Assembly (NCBI GenBank): GCA_016284885.1
Contig: JAEEPQ010000002.1
Coordinates: 1-60,388, forward strand
DNA from: Desulfovibrio sp.
GTDB lineage: Bacteria > Desulfobacterota > Desulfovibrionia > Desulfovibrionales > Desulfovibrionaceae
Length of the DNA stretch: 60,388 nucleotides
Reading direction: 5' to 3'
A program made the translations under genes and the position numbers. Below the pieces are notes generated by a model that saw only the letters and a list, made by a program, of their open reading frames with translations, was not told the DNA's origin and ran no database searches. Positions 30,321 through 40,242 of this stretch are shown here, piece after piece. Every line of letters begins with the position of its first letter. The first letter of the stretch is position 1.

Positions 30321-32201
30321 ATGGCAAACCGCGTCGAACACGTCCGCTACGACCACCTGATCACCCGCCAGAACCGCGCCGAGAAGGAGTTCCTGGCCCG
30401 CCTCGAAAACGAGAAGCCCCGCCTCGACAACGCCATCGTCGTCGTCAACCCCTACCTCATCAACCCCCTGGCGGCCATGATACTCTTCAAGAGCGACAAG
30501 CCCGCCAAGGCCGTCCTCACCGTCCATGGCAAGCGCAACGACCGCGAGGACATCGTCCACGAGTTCCCCGAAGCCACGTCCCACGCCCTGCCCGTGCTCG
30601 GCCTCTACGAGGGCATGCAGACCCGCGTCACCGTCGCCCTCTCCACCGGCGAATCCCAGGACTTCCTGATCCAGAGCCAGCCCCTGCCCAAGGGCATCTG
30701 CCGCTGCCGCAACGTCGCCACTTCCCTCGACTACTTTGGCACCAACTGGATGTTCCTCAGCCCTGCCGGCAAGAACCTGCCCACCGCCTTCGACTACAGG
30801 GGCGACATCCGCTGGATACTCACCGAGAACACCATGTTCGACATCAAGCGCGTGAAGAACGGCAACATCATCACCGGCTCCTCCCGCTTCTGCCACATGC
30901 CCTACAACTCCACGGGCCTCATCGAGCTCAATCTGCTCGGCAAGATCTACAAAGAATACCGCATGCCCGGCTGCTACCACCACGACCACTTCGAGATGCC
31001 CGACGGCAATCTTCTGGTCTGCACCCAGGACTTCTCCCGCGACACCGTCGAGGACATGCTCGTCCTCCTCGACCGCGAGACCGGCGAAGTGCTGCGCAGC
31101 TGGGACTACAGGAACATGCTGCCCCAGGACGTGGCCGGCTCCGGCTCCCAGGACCACCACGACTGGTTCCACAACAACGCCGTATGGTGGAACGAGAAGG
31201 ACAATTCCGTCACCATCTCCGGTCGCCACCAGGACGCCGTGGTGAACTTCGACTACGAAACGGGCAAGGTGAACTGGATTGTCGGCGATCCCGAAGGCTG
31301 GCCTGAAGACATGCAGAAGTACTTCTTCAAGCCTGTGGGCGATCTCTCCAAGTTCGACTGGCAGTACGAGCAGCATGCCTGCGTCATCTGCCCCGACGGC
31401 GACGTCATGTGCTTCGACAACGGCCACTGGCGCTCCAAGAACAAGGAGAAGTACCTCAAGAACAGGGACAACTTCTCCCGTGGCGTGCGCTACCGCATCG
31501 ACACCAAGAAGATGGAGATCGAGCAGGTCTGGCAGTACGGCAAGGAGCTTGGCCAGGACTTCTTCTCGCCCTACATCTGCAACGTCGAATACTACGGCGA
31601 AGGCCACTACCTGGTCCACTCCGGCGGCATAGGCTGGGACCACGGCTGGGCCTCGGAGAAGCTCGGCGCCTACATCAAGCTCGGCGACGAGGGCTACGAC
31701 ATCAACTCCAAGACCGTTGAGCTCAAGGACGACGTGGTCATGTACTACCTCGAGGTGGACGGCAACTTCTACCGCGCCGAGAAGCTCACCCCATACCATG
31801 ACGGCGACAACGCCCCCTTCGGCGACGGCAAGCTCCTTGGCCAGCTCGAGGTGACCCCCGACTTCGGCACCATTCCGGATCTCGAGGAGACCTCCGAAGT
31901 CGTGGACGCCTGGAACCAGATCCGCATCGAAGAGGACGAAGACCGCCTGGTCTTCCACGGCCGCTTCCAGCGCGGCCAGCTCGCCATGGTCATCATGGAC
32001 AACGGCAGCGAGAAGAAGGGCTACTTCATCAATACCGCGGCCGTGAGCTACCTTGCCATGTGCTCCGGCGCCTTCCTTGAGGACGACGACCGCGTCATCA
32101 AGATGAACATCAGCAAGAGCAGCCTGCCCGCCGGCAAGTGCGAGGTGAAGGTGCTCGTGGAAGACAGGATCTTCCAGACCGGCGTCGTCATCTGCAACTA
32201 G
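30321..32201 (+). CDS. Arylsulfate sulfotransferase (ASST family), no signal peptide
   Basis: YHHDHFEMPDGNLLV, DHHDWFHNNAVWWNEKDNSVTISGRHQDAVV, WQYEQHACVICPDGDVMCFDNG match the conserved His/Arg blocks of ASST; N-terminus MANRVEHVRYDHLITRQNRAEKEF is hydrophilic. Confidence 0.88.
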   Translation: MANRVEHVRYDHLITRQNRAEKEFLARLENEKPRLDNAIVVVNPYLINPLAAMILFKSDKPAKAVLTVHGKRNDREDIVHEFPEATSHALPVLGLYEGMQTRVTVALSTGESQDFLIQSQPLPKGICRCRNVATSLDYFGTNWMFLSPAGKNLPTAFDYRGDIRWILTENTMFDIKRVKNGNIITGSSRFCHMPYNSTGLIELNLLGKIYKEYRMPGCYHHDHFEMPDGNLLVCTQDFSRDTVEDMLVLLDRETGEVLRSWDYRNMLPQDVAGSGSQDHHDWFHNNAVWWNEKDNSVTISGRHQDAVVNFDYETGKVNWIVGDPEGWPEDMQKYFFKPVGDLSKFDWQYEQHACVICPDGDVMCFDNGHWRSKNKEKYLKNRDNFSRGVRYRIDTKKMEIEQVWQYGKELGQDFFSPYICNVEYYGEGHYLVHSGGIGWDHGWASEKLGAYIKLGDEGYDINSKTVELKDDVVMYYLEVDGNFYRAEKLTPYHDGDNAPFGDGKLLGQLEVTPDFGTIPDLEETSEVVDAWNQIRIEEDEDRLVFHGRFQRGQLAMVIMDNGSEKKGYFINTAAVSYLAMCSGAFLEDDDRVIKMNISKSSLPAGKCEVKVLVEDRIFQTGVVICN

Positions 32202-32253
32202 CCTTCCCCTTCCCTTTCCTCATACGCTATTCCACATTCTCCCTTAGCTTGAA

Positions 32254-32287
32254 GCGCCCCGCCCCGTCTCCGGGACGGGGCGCTTTC
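32254..32287 (+). terminator. Intrinsic terminator after ASST gene
   Basis: GCGCCCCGCCCCG / CGGGACGGGGCGC (one C-A mismatch), loop TCTC, followed by TTT. Confidence 0.7.
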
Positions 32288-32306
32288 TGCCCTTAAGGAG
32301 GCAGGC

Positions 32307-33614
32307 ATGGCTTTCGTTTCCTATCCCGGCTTCGCCGTTCCTGAAGGGGTGCGACACGCTCCTCTCGCCCGGCGCACCGTCCGGCCGCATCCGGACGTGC
32401 TGGCCTTCGTGGGCTACAGCTCCTCCATCTTCTCGGCCATCAGGACGCCGCACGGCTATTATCTGGTCGATGCCGGCGACGACGTGCCGGGCGTGCGGGA
32501 CGCGCTTGCCGAAATCAGACGCTTTGCGCCAGGCACCCTTCAGGGCATCTTCCTGACCCACAGCCACCCCGACCACCGGGGCGGAGGGAGCATCTTCCTC
32601 GAGGAGGCCAGAGGACGGGAGATCCCCGTTTGGGCTCACCATGCCTTCGGGAGCGAAATGCAGGACGGCCGGGGCCTCGAGCGGATTCTGCAGACACGGG
32701 CAGGCCGGCAGTTCGGAGCTGGCATCCCCGATGCCGAGTACACGTCCAACTCCCTGCTTCCGCACTTTCCAGGAGGCTTTGCCGGCCCCCTGCTGCAACC
32801 GAACCGCCAGATCTTCGAAGGCAGGACGCGTCTCTACGCCGACGATCTCGCCGTGGATCTGCTGACCGTTCCCACGGAGACCGGCGACCACATGGAAGTC
32901 TTTCTGCCCGAGAGCCGGGTGCTCTTCTCGGGCGACGCCGTCTACGGCGCCCTCCCCAACCTCTATCCCCTGCGCGGAGGATGCTGGCGCCAGGCTGAAC
33001 GCTGGACGCAGGGCATACGGCGCCTGCTGGAGCTCGATCCCGAGGCCGCCGTGTGCGGACACAACCTGGTGCTACAGGGCCGGCAGGCGGTGCGCCAGGC
33101 CTTCGAGCGCTGCGCCAACGCCATCGAATGCATCGTGGCCGAAACGCTCAAGGGCATGGACGAGGGGCTGGGACCGGACGAGCTCGCCTGCCGGGTGCGC
33201 CTGCCCGAGGAGCTTGCGCGCGACCCCAATCTTGGCGAATTCTACGGCGCCGTGCCCTTTATCGTGCGCGAAATCTACGTAGCCAAAATGGGCTGGTTCG
33301 ACGGCAATGCGACGAACGTCGTTCCTTTGGATCCCTGGGAGGAGGCGGAGCGCCTGGCCAGGCTTGCGGGTGGCGCGGCGGCTCTGGCCGCGCAGGCGCA
33401 GAGCGCGCTTGCCGAAGGCGACTGGCGCTGGACCTGCCGGCTCTGCGACTGGCTCCTGCGCCTTGGTCCCGAGCATGCCGCGACAGCCCGCGGCATGAAG
33501 GCCGAGGCGCTGGAGGCGCTCTCGCAGGAAATCCTGCCCATGGCGGGACGCAACTGGCTCAAGTCCTCTGCCATGGCATTGCGGGAGGAAGGGCAGGAGG
33601 ATGCCGGGCAGTAG
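32307..33614 (+). CDS. Metallo-beta-lactamase-fold, SdsA1-like (type III) alkylsulfatase family protein lacking the C-terminal SCP2-like domain
   Basis: HSHPDHRGGG metal motif; NLYPLRGG; alkyl-sulfatase dimerisation-type segment LGEFYGAVPFIVREIYVAKMGWFDGNATNVVPL...RLAGGAAALAAQAQSALAEGDWRWTCRLCDWLL. Confidence 0.75.
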   Translation: MAFVSYPGFAVPEGVRHAPLARRTVRPHPDVLAFVGYSSSIFSAIRTPHGYYLVDAGDDVPGVRDALAEIRRFAPGTLQGIFLTHSHPDHRGGGSIFLEEARGREIPVWAHHAFGSEMQDGRGLERILQTRAGRQFGAGIPDAEYTSNSLLPHFPGGFAGPLLQPNRQIFEGRTRLYADDLAVDLLTVPTETGDHMEVFLPESRVLFSGDAVYGALPNLYPLRGGCWRQAERWTQGIRRLLELDPEAAVCGHNLVLQGRQAVRQAFERCANAIECIVAETLKGMDEGLGPDELACRVRLPEELARDPNLGEFYGAVPFIVREIYVAKMGWFDGNATNVVPLDPWEEAERLARLAGGAAALAAQAQSALAEGDWRWTCRLCDWLLRLGPEHAATARGMKAEALEALSQEILPMAGRNWLKSSAMALREEGQEDAGQ

Positions 33615-33848
33615 ACCGGCTCGCCCGCCTCAGCATCAAGCTCTCCCGCTTGGCCTGAAGGCAGAGCAGGGGACACTGCCTGTCGCCGCAGAGGCGGGCG
33701 CCAGCCTTTTGCGGCAGCCGGTCCCGTCCGCAAGGTTCTGGCGCCCGAGCCTGTCCTGAAGCGATGCCGGGAGCGCCTGTTGCCTGCCGCCAGAAAGCCA
33801 GATAGCATGCTCCAAGTCCAGACAACACATGACGACAGGAGCACAGCC

Positions 33849-35510
33849 ATGCTCAGCCCGCGCATTCTTATTGGCGGAGAATCCTTTCGGGAACTTCGCG
33901 AAGGGAACTACGCCTATATCGACAAGACAGCGCTCTTGGAGGATCTCCTCGGCCAGGACAGGCCCAAGGTAGCCTTGATTACGCGCCCGCGTCGCTTTGG
34001 CAAGACCCTGACAATGAGCATGCTGCATGAGTTTTTCGATATCCAGAGAAACAGCAACAATATTTTCAATGGATTGGCTATTGCTGAAAATACAGATTTC
34101 TGTGCGACATGGATGAATAAATTCCCAACCATATTTATATCGTTAAAAGAAATAAAAGGAAGAACATTTTCTCATTCATACGACAAGTTTTTAAGCTATG
34201 TTTCAGAAATTTTCTTAGACAACAGCTATCTTCTCCATAGTGAAAAGATCCATAACAGGCACAAAGAAAGAATTCAGTCGTTTATTGATGAAAAAGTAAA
34301 GCAAAACGATACTGAAAATTCATTTTTATTTTTGTGCAAAGTTTTAAATAAATATTGGAACAAAAAAGTTATAGTTCTTATTGATGAATACGATGTTCCG
34401 CTTTATTATTCAGAGCAAAAGGGCTATTATGATGAAATGATTGATTTTATGCGTCAATTTTTAGGGGCAACATTAAAAGGAAATGACTATTTAGAACTAG
34501 CCGTATTAACAGGATGTCTACGAATTGCAAAAGAAAGCATTTTTACAGGGGTTAATAATTTTGAATGTTACGGTGTTTCTGACATAAAAATTTCAGATAA
34601 AATTGGATTTACAAGTAGTGATGTTGACTTAATACTAAATGTTAATAAATTAGAGTACAAAAAAAATATTATAAAAGAATGGTATGATGGATATAGGTTT
34701 GGCAACACAAGTGAAATGTATTGCCCGTGGGATGTTTTAAGATTTGTTTCAAATCTTAAGTATGATCCAAATGTTTTGCCAGAATCATTTTGGGTTAACA
34801 GTAGTTCAAATGATATCATCGAAAAGATGATTAAGCACTCAACAATGAGCATAAGGCAAAAAATTGAAAAATTGGTTTCATTAAAATACATAAATGAAAG
34901 AGTCTCAGAATATCTTACATACGATTCTCTTTACACAAATGATGAAAACATTTGGTCAATATTATATTCTACAGGATATTTGACAAAATCTGAAACAGAA
35001 TCTAAAAATGGAACTACTTCGCTCAAAATACCAAATAAAGAAGTTCTTGAAATTTTTGTACAAACAATAAAGCAGTGGGTTAAAACGGTAATTGATAAAA
35101 ACATTTCTCATCTTTTAGAAAATTTCTGGAAAGGCGACGAAAAATCTATTGAAAATATTCTGAATACAATTCTGTTGCAAACGATAAGCTACCATGACAA
35201 CGCCGAAAACTACTATCATGGCTTTGCAACGGCCTTGTTTGTCGGCACCCCGCTTGAGGTGACCAGCAACCGCGAAAGCGGCGACGGCCGTCCCGATGTT
35301 GTCGTTGCCGATCCCGACGGCCGGCGAGGCTTCGTGCTTGAACTCAAGCATGCCGAGTCGGAAGACGCCCTGGAAGCTGGCGTCCAGGAGGCGCTCGACC
35401 AGATAGCGAAGTTCAGATATCTCGACGGCCTGCCCGCAGGCATGAAGCAGCGCCGCGCCTACGGCATTGCCTTCCATAAGAAGCATTGCGCCGTCAGGCT
35501 CTTCCGCTGA
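33849..35510 (+). CDS. AAA-ATPase-like / PD-(D/E)XK nuclease superfamily protein (DUF1703 type)
   Basis: GNYAYIDKTALLEDLL, RPRRFGKTLTMSML Walker A-like, VIVLIDEYDVPL Walker B, C-terminal GDGRPDVVV..RGFVLELKHA. Confidence 0.88.
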   Translation: MLSPRILIGGESFRELREGNYAYIDKTALLEDLLGQDRPKVALITRPRRFGKTLTMSMLHEFFDIQRNSNNIFNGLAIAENTDFCATWMNKFPTIFISLKEIKGRTFSHSYDKFLSYVSEIFLDNSYLLHSEKIHNRHKERIQSFIDEKVKQNDTENSFLFLCKVLNKYWNKKVIVLIDEYDVPLYYSEQKGYYDEMIDFMRQFLGATLKGNDYLELAVLTGCLRIAKESIFTGVNNFECYGVSDIKISDKIGFTSSDVDLILNVNKLEYKKNIIKEWYDGYRFGNTSEMYCPWDVLRFVSNLKYDPNVLPESFWVNSSSNDIIEKMIKHSTMSIRQKIEKLVSLKYINERVSEYLTYDSLYTNDENIWSILYSTGYLTKSETESKNGTTSLKIPNKEVLEIFVQTIKQWVKTVIDKNISHLLENFWKGDEKSIENILNTILLQTISYHDNAENYYHGFATALFVGTPLEVTSNRESGDGRPDVVVADPDGRRGFVLELKHAESEDALEAGVQEALDQIAKFRYLDGLPAGMKQRRAYGIAFHKKHCAVRLFR

Positions 35511-35539
35511 CGCGCCGCAGGCCGATCTCCAGCGAAAAA

Positions 35540-35573
35540 GGCCCCCGCTCCGCCTGCAGGCGGAGCGGGGGCC
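35540..35573 (-). terminator. 34-bp perfect palindrome, probable terminator of thrC
   Basis: GGCCCCCGCTCCGCCTG|CAGGCGGAGCGGGGGCC; minus-strand transcript continues into TTTTT. Confidence 0.65.
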
Positions 35574-35599
35574 ACGACGTTCGAAAAAGGGGGCGGCCG

Positions 35600-37042
35600 C
35601 TATTTCTCGACGAGGCCGAGGCGCGCCACGACGGCCTTGGCGCCTTCGCGGGCGAACTCCATGACTTCCTTGCCCTGCCTCGCCTCCTCGGGGAGGAGGA
35701 GTTCAGGCCTGTTGGCAAGCGCGGCATCGGGCTTGATGCCGTAGGCGGGCGGGAAGGCGTTCTCGAAGTACATGCTCTGGAAGCCGGAGAACTTGAGGGC
35801 GTGGGCCGTGGAGTCGAGCACGGCGTGCTCATCCTGGCCTATGAGGCCGAGAGCCCTGGCGTTCATGAGGCCGGCTAGGCACTCGCCGCCCTGGGTGCAG
35901 GCGATGTGGCCGTGGCGGTTGGCCTGGATCATGGCGTCCATGATCTGCTGCTCCCTCACCTGCACGACCTGGAAGGCCTTGTCGCCGGCTGCCTTGACGA
36001 AGCGCTCGGCCAGGGCCTTGACACGCGGGAAGGAGACGGGATTGCCTATCATGGCGGCCTGGGCAACGCTCGGCTGGACCTGGACGGGCTTCCACTCGCG
36101 GCTGCCCTCGGGCGCGCTGTAGTAGCGGTAGACGGGGTCGGCGTGCTCGCTTTGGACGCCGAAGATACGGGGCAGAGTCTCCACGATGCCGAGCGCGTGC
36201 ATCTTGAGGAAGCCGGACATGATGGCCGTGATGTTGCCGGCATTGCCCACGGGCACGAAGATGCACAGCTTCGACACGTCCCAGCCGTACCACTGGGCGA
36301 CCTCGTAGGCGAAGGACTCCTGGCCCAGGATGCGCCAGGCGTTCTTGGAGTTGAGCAGGGCCACGCGGTACTTCTCGGCGAGGATCTCCACGACCTTCAT
36401 GCAGTCGTCGAAGACGCCGGGCAGCTCCAGCACCGTGGCGCCGGAGCCGAGGGGCTGGGAAAGCTGCTGCGGGGTGACCTTGCCGTGGGGCAGGAGCACC
36501 ACGCTCTTGAGCGGGGCGCCGATGTAGGAGGCGTAGAGGGCGGCCGCGGCCGAGGTGTCGCCCGTGGAGGCGCAGACGGTGAGCACCTCGTCCCAGTTCT
36601 GGCGGCGGCAGAGCCACTTCAGGTAGCTGAAGGCGCAGGCCATGCCGCGGTCCTTGAAGGAGGCGCTGGGATTCTGGCCGTCGTTCTTGTAGGCGAAGGA
36701 CACGCCCACCTTGGCGCTGAGGGCGGGAGCAGCCTCGATGACGGGCGTGATGCCCTCCCCGAGGTAGCAGATGTCCTCCTCGTCCAGAATGGGAGCCAAA
36801 AGCTCGTAGTAGCGGAACACGCCCCTGAGGGCGTTGGCGCGGGTGGCCGCACGCCTGTCGAAAAGCTCGCGCCAGTACGCGCCGTCGTGCTTTTTCAGCT
36901 CGTCGAAGCGCGTGTTCTCCAAAAGCAGAACGTCCCCGCATTCGGGGCATGTGTAGAGCAGGCTGTCGCCCGGATAGTGCCTGCCGCAGCCAAGGCAGCA
37001 GTATTCCATTTCGCCTCTGTAGGCAGGAAAGTCGTGGGACAT
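35600..37042 (-). CDS. thrC: Threonine synthase
   Basis: N-terminal zinc-ribbon CCLGCGRHYPG..YTCPECG; PLP region NPSASFKDRGMACAFSYLK. Confidence 0.93.
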   Translation of the reverse strand: MSHDFPAYRGEMEYCCLGCGRHYPGDSLLYTCPECGDVLLLENTRFDELKKHDGAYWRELFDRRAATRANALRGVFRYYELLAPILDEEDICYLGEGITPVIEAAPALSAKVGVSFAYKNDGQNPSASFKDRGMACAFSYLKWLCRRQNWDEVLTVCASTGDTSAAAALYASYIGAPLKSVVLLPHGKVTPQQLSQPLGSGATVLELPGVFDDCMKVVEILAEKYRVALLNSKNAWRILGQESFAYEVAQWYGWDVSKLCIFVPVGNAGNITAIMSGFLKMHALGIVETLPRIFGVQSEHADPVYRYYSAPEGSREWKPVQVQPSVAQAAMIGNPVSFPRVKALAERFVKAAGDKAFQVVQVREQQIMDAMIQANRHGHIACTQGGECLAGLMNARALGLIGQDEHAVLDSTAHALKFSGFQSMYFENAFPPAYGIKPDAALANRPELLLPEEARQGKEVMEFAREGAKAVVARLGLVEK

Positions 37043-37097
37043 GGGATGTATCTCCTTCAGGATGCAGTAAAGCGGCAGGCGGTTCTGGCCCAGGCTT

Positions 37098-37700
37098 CTA
37101 GGCTTCGGGCTTCTGGTCCTTCTTGAGGAAGGGCTTCTCGGTACCGGCGCGCAGGCGGGCGATGTTTTCCTTATGGCGCCAGGTCACGAGGGCCAGCACG
37201 GCGAGGGAGAGCGGAAGCCACTTGAAGAGGCCGAAGGCGCAGAGCAGGACGGGCAGGGCGGCGACGAGGGTGAGGGAGCCGGCGGACACGAAGCGGGTGC
37301 GCCAGATGACCAGAAGGCAGACAAGGCCTGCGATGAGCAGGGGCACGAAGGCAAGGGGCAGGAAGACGCCGATGCTGGTGGCGACGGCCTTGCCGCCCTT
37401 GAAGCCGAGGAAGCAGGAGAAGACGTGGCCGAGCACGGCGCAGAGGGCGACCAGGGTGACGCCTGCCGCGCCAAGGCCAGCCTGCAGGGCGATCCAGACG
37501 GGCAGCGCCCCCTTGAGCACGTCGCAGGCAAGCGTCGCCACGCCCCAGCCGAAGCCGCAGAGGCGGGAGACGTTGGTGGCGCCGGTGTTGCGGCTACCGT
37601 CCGTCCTCGGATCGATGCCGCAGAAGCAGCGGGCGATGACTAGGCCCCAGGGGGCCGCGCCCATGAAGTAGGCGGCTGCGGCTATCAGCAGGGTCAGCAT
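37098..37700 (-). CDS. plsY: Glycerol-3-phosphate acyltransferase PlsY
   Basis: [39 protein letters not shown]. Confidence 0.93.
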   Translation of the reverse strand: MLTLLIAAAAYFMGAAPWGLVIARCFCGIDPRTDGSRNTGATNVSRLCGFGWGVATLACDVLKGALPVWIALQAGLGAAGVTLVALCAVLGHVFSCFLGFKGGKAVATSIGVFLPLAFVPLLIAGLVCLLVIWRTRFVSAGSLTLVAALPVLLCAFGLFKWLPLSLAVLALVTWRHKENIARLRAGTEKPFLKKDQKPEA

Positions 37701-39832
37701 TGTCCTTCCTCCTCGCCCGCGCCCTCGGCGGCGCAGGCCTCCAGAATCTGCATTTCGTTGTAGAGCGGGTTGACCTTGCCGATGCGGATCTCCACGGGCA
37801 TGCCGGGGCAGGTGCGCTCGTCGAAGACTCGCCTTTTCCCGCGCACGAAGATGTCCTGCTCAGGCAGGTTCACGCTGACGAAGAGCTCGTTCTCCTCGGT
37901 GACGACGCCCGGCCACCAGATGCGGTCGCCCTGCTGGCGGAAGTAGAGGCACTTCCAGTAGCGAGGGCGGAAGCGCTGTATCTGGCTGGCGCCGTCCAGA
38001 CTGATGCGCAGGGAGAGCAGCATCTCCTGCAGCTCCTCCTGGCTGAACCGGGGGGCGCCATCCAGGACCTGGGAAAGGAGCTGGGCCTCGTTGACGAGGT
38101 CCGCGTAGCGGCGCAGGGGCGAGGTCATGGGCGCGTAGCGGGGCAGCCCCAGGGCCGCATGGGGTCTGGGCTCGGTGTCCAGAATGGAGGGCACGAGGCT
38201 GCGCATGATCTTGGAGACTTCCTCAGGACGGCTCCAGACGCCGGCGTACTCCTTTGGCAGGGCCACGTCCTGGGTGCGGTAGAGCATGGGGACGTTCCGT
38301 GCCTGCGCCCAACCGGCGCAGGCGGCCGAGGCCAGGATCATCATCTCCGCCACGAGGTTCTGGGCGTCTTTGGCGTTTTCGCCGGGCTTGAGGTCCACGA
38401 CCGTGTCTTCGCCCTCGCCCGAAAGCACGATCTTGGGCTCCTTGCGCTCGAGCACCACGGCGCCGAGCGCGATGCGGTAGGCGAGCCTTGCCTCGGCAAA
38501 GCGCTTTGCCGTCTGGAGCATGCCTTCGTAGGGCAGCGCCGGGCTGTCCGGCGGCGCCGTGCCGTCGAGCACCTTCTGGCAGGCCTCATAGCGCAGGTTG
38601 GCGGCAAGGGTCACCGTGCGGCCTTCGATGCGGCACTCCCCGTCCAGGGAGCCGTCGGGCGCGACGTTCTGGGTGACGACGAGGGCGGGGCGCTTCTGGC
38701 CGGCAACCAGCGAGAGGGCGTCCGTGCCGATGGACTCCGGCATCATGTGGCTGTCGCCCTCGGGCAGGTAGATGCTCGTGCCGCGGTGCAGCACGGCCCT
38801 GTCGAAGCGGCTCCCGAAGGGCCAGGCGCCGCCGGGGCAGGCCAGGGCGAGGGAGAGGGTCGTGCCTCCGTCCGGGCGCTCCGCTATCCAGAAGGCGTCG
38901 TCGACGTCCCTCGTCGTCTCGCCGTCGATGCTGACGAAGGGCAGGTCAAGATCCGGATAGTCCAGGGCGCGGGAGGACGCGACGAAGGCGTCGACCTCGT
39001 CCTTCAGCTTGCCCCACCAGCCGTCGCCGGGAACGAAGCCGGCGCGGTCGAACCAGAAGTTGTAGTGGCAGGGCACCTTGCCCCAGGCCTCCAGCAGCTG
39101 CACGGGCACGTGCGGGACTTCGGGCACGCCCTTGATCAGCATTTTCCAGAGAGCGTCGTCCTCCGTGCTCTCGGGGTCGGCCATGCGCTGGAAGAGCAGG
39201 CGCTCGAGCTTTTCCGCCACCTCCTCGCCCGGCCAGCCGGCCTCGCCGGGCCTGGGGAGGGCGCATTTGCGCTGGGCAACGTTCCAGAGGGTGCGCACGA
39301 AGGGCACGCCCTCGGCGAGCAGAGCCTCGCGCTCCTTCTGCCTGCGGCGCTCCTCCTCGCGCTGGGCCTGCTGCTCGGCCGTGTAGACCTCGAAGTTCGG
39401 AGGCGCAAAGCGAAAGCGGGTCTTGGCACCGAGCAGGGCGTGGGCGTAGCCCGCCACCTCGTCGGGACCGGGATCGGACTCGAAGAGTTCGGCAAACCAG
39501 AGCGCGGGCGCAACCGACACCTCCCCCTGGGCCATCTCCCAGAGCTCCTCCACACTGACGGCGCGCGCCACCTCGTCGCGTCTGGCCTGGGCAGCCTGCA
39601 GCGCCTTGACGGCCTCGTCGCGGGACATGCCGGCAAAGCCGGGAAGGAGGGGGCCCATCCACGGCAGCACACGGGCCGAGGCGAGCTTGGTCTCGCGACG
39701 GTTGGGCAAGAGGAGCCGGAGCTTGCCTCCGCTCTCCTCCGTCACCACGCCTATCTGCGGGGCGTTCGCCTCGAAATACTCCACGATGCATCCGGCCTGC
39801 GGATACTGCACGAGACCCGCCATGGGCAACAC
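37694..39832 (-). CDS. RNB-domain (RNase II/R family) ribonuclease
   Basis: [42 protein letters not shown]. Confidence 0.9.
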   Translation of the reverse strand: MLPMAGLVQYPQAGCIVEYFEANAPQIGVVTEESGGKLRLLLPNRRETKLASARVLPWMGPLLPGFAGMSRDEAVKALQAAQARRDEVARAVSVEELWEMAQGEVSVAPALWFAELFESDPGPDEVAGYAHALLGAKTRFRFAPPNFEVYTAEQQAQREEERRRQKEREALLAEGVPFVRTLWNVAQRKCALPRPGEAGWPGEEVAEKLERLLFQRMADPESTEDDALWKMLIKGVPEVPHVPVQLLEAWGKVPCHYNFWFDRAGFVPGDGWWGKLKDEVDAFVASSRALDYPDLDLPFVSIDGETTRDVDDAFWIAERPDGGTTLSLALACPGGAWPFGSRFDRAVLHRGTSIYLPEGDSHMMPESIGTDALSLVAGQKRPALVVTQNVAPDGSLDGECRIEGRTVTLAANLRYEACQKVLDGTAPPDSPALPYEGMLQTAKRFAEARLAYRIALGAVVLERKEPKIVLSGEGEDTVVDLKPGENAKDAQNLVAEMMILASAACAGWAQARNVPMLYRTQDVALPKEYAGVWSRPEEVSKIMRSLVPSILDTEPRPHAALGLPRYAPMTSPLRRYADLVNEAQLLSQVLDGAPRFSQEELQEMLLSLRISLDGASQIQRFRPRYWKCLYFRQQGDRIWWPGVVTEENELFVSVNLPEQDIFVRGKRRVFDERTCPGMPVEIRIGKVNPLYNEMQILEACAAEGAGEEEGQC

Positions 39833-40242
39833 TCCTTACGCACGCAAAAGGTCCAGCCCCAGCCTGCAGGCCGTGGCGCAGCTTTGTAGCTTTATGCATT
39901 TTCGCCGTTCTGGCAAGCGCCTGCAAGGGTCCTGCACCCCGCCTCAAGCGGAGGAAGCAAGCCCTGCGCGGCCTTGCTAAAGCCCGTGTTCTATGCTCTA
40001 AAAAATACCCCTCGACCTTCCCCTTGCCCAGGCATCCGCGTACGGCCCTGCCCTGCGCGCGCAAGGAAGAAGACCGGCGGCCGCACCTGCCGCTCCGCCC
40101 CCCGGCGTGGCGGCATCCCCCCGGCGCGGCGCATGGCAGGCCCGGCATCCGCATCTCCCCTTATGCTGATGCCGAGCTCTCTGCGTGCGCGCACCCTGCG
40201 CCTGCTTTCAGGCTGGCGCGTCCAGAACCACGGAGGACCGTC

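Noticed and set aside
30279-31958. 559-aa minus-strand ORF opposite ASST
   Set aside because: Antisense to a strongly supported ASST gene; Val/Gly/Asp/His-rich with no recognisable motif.
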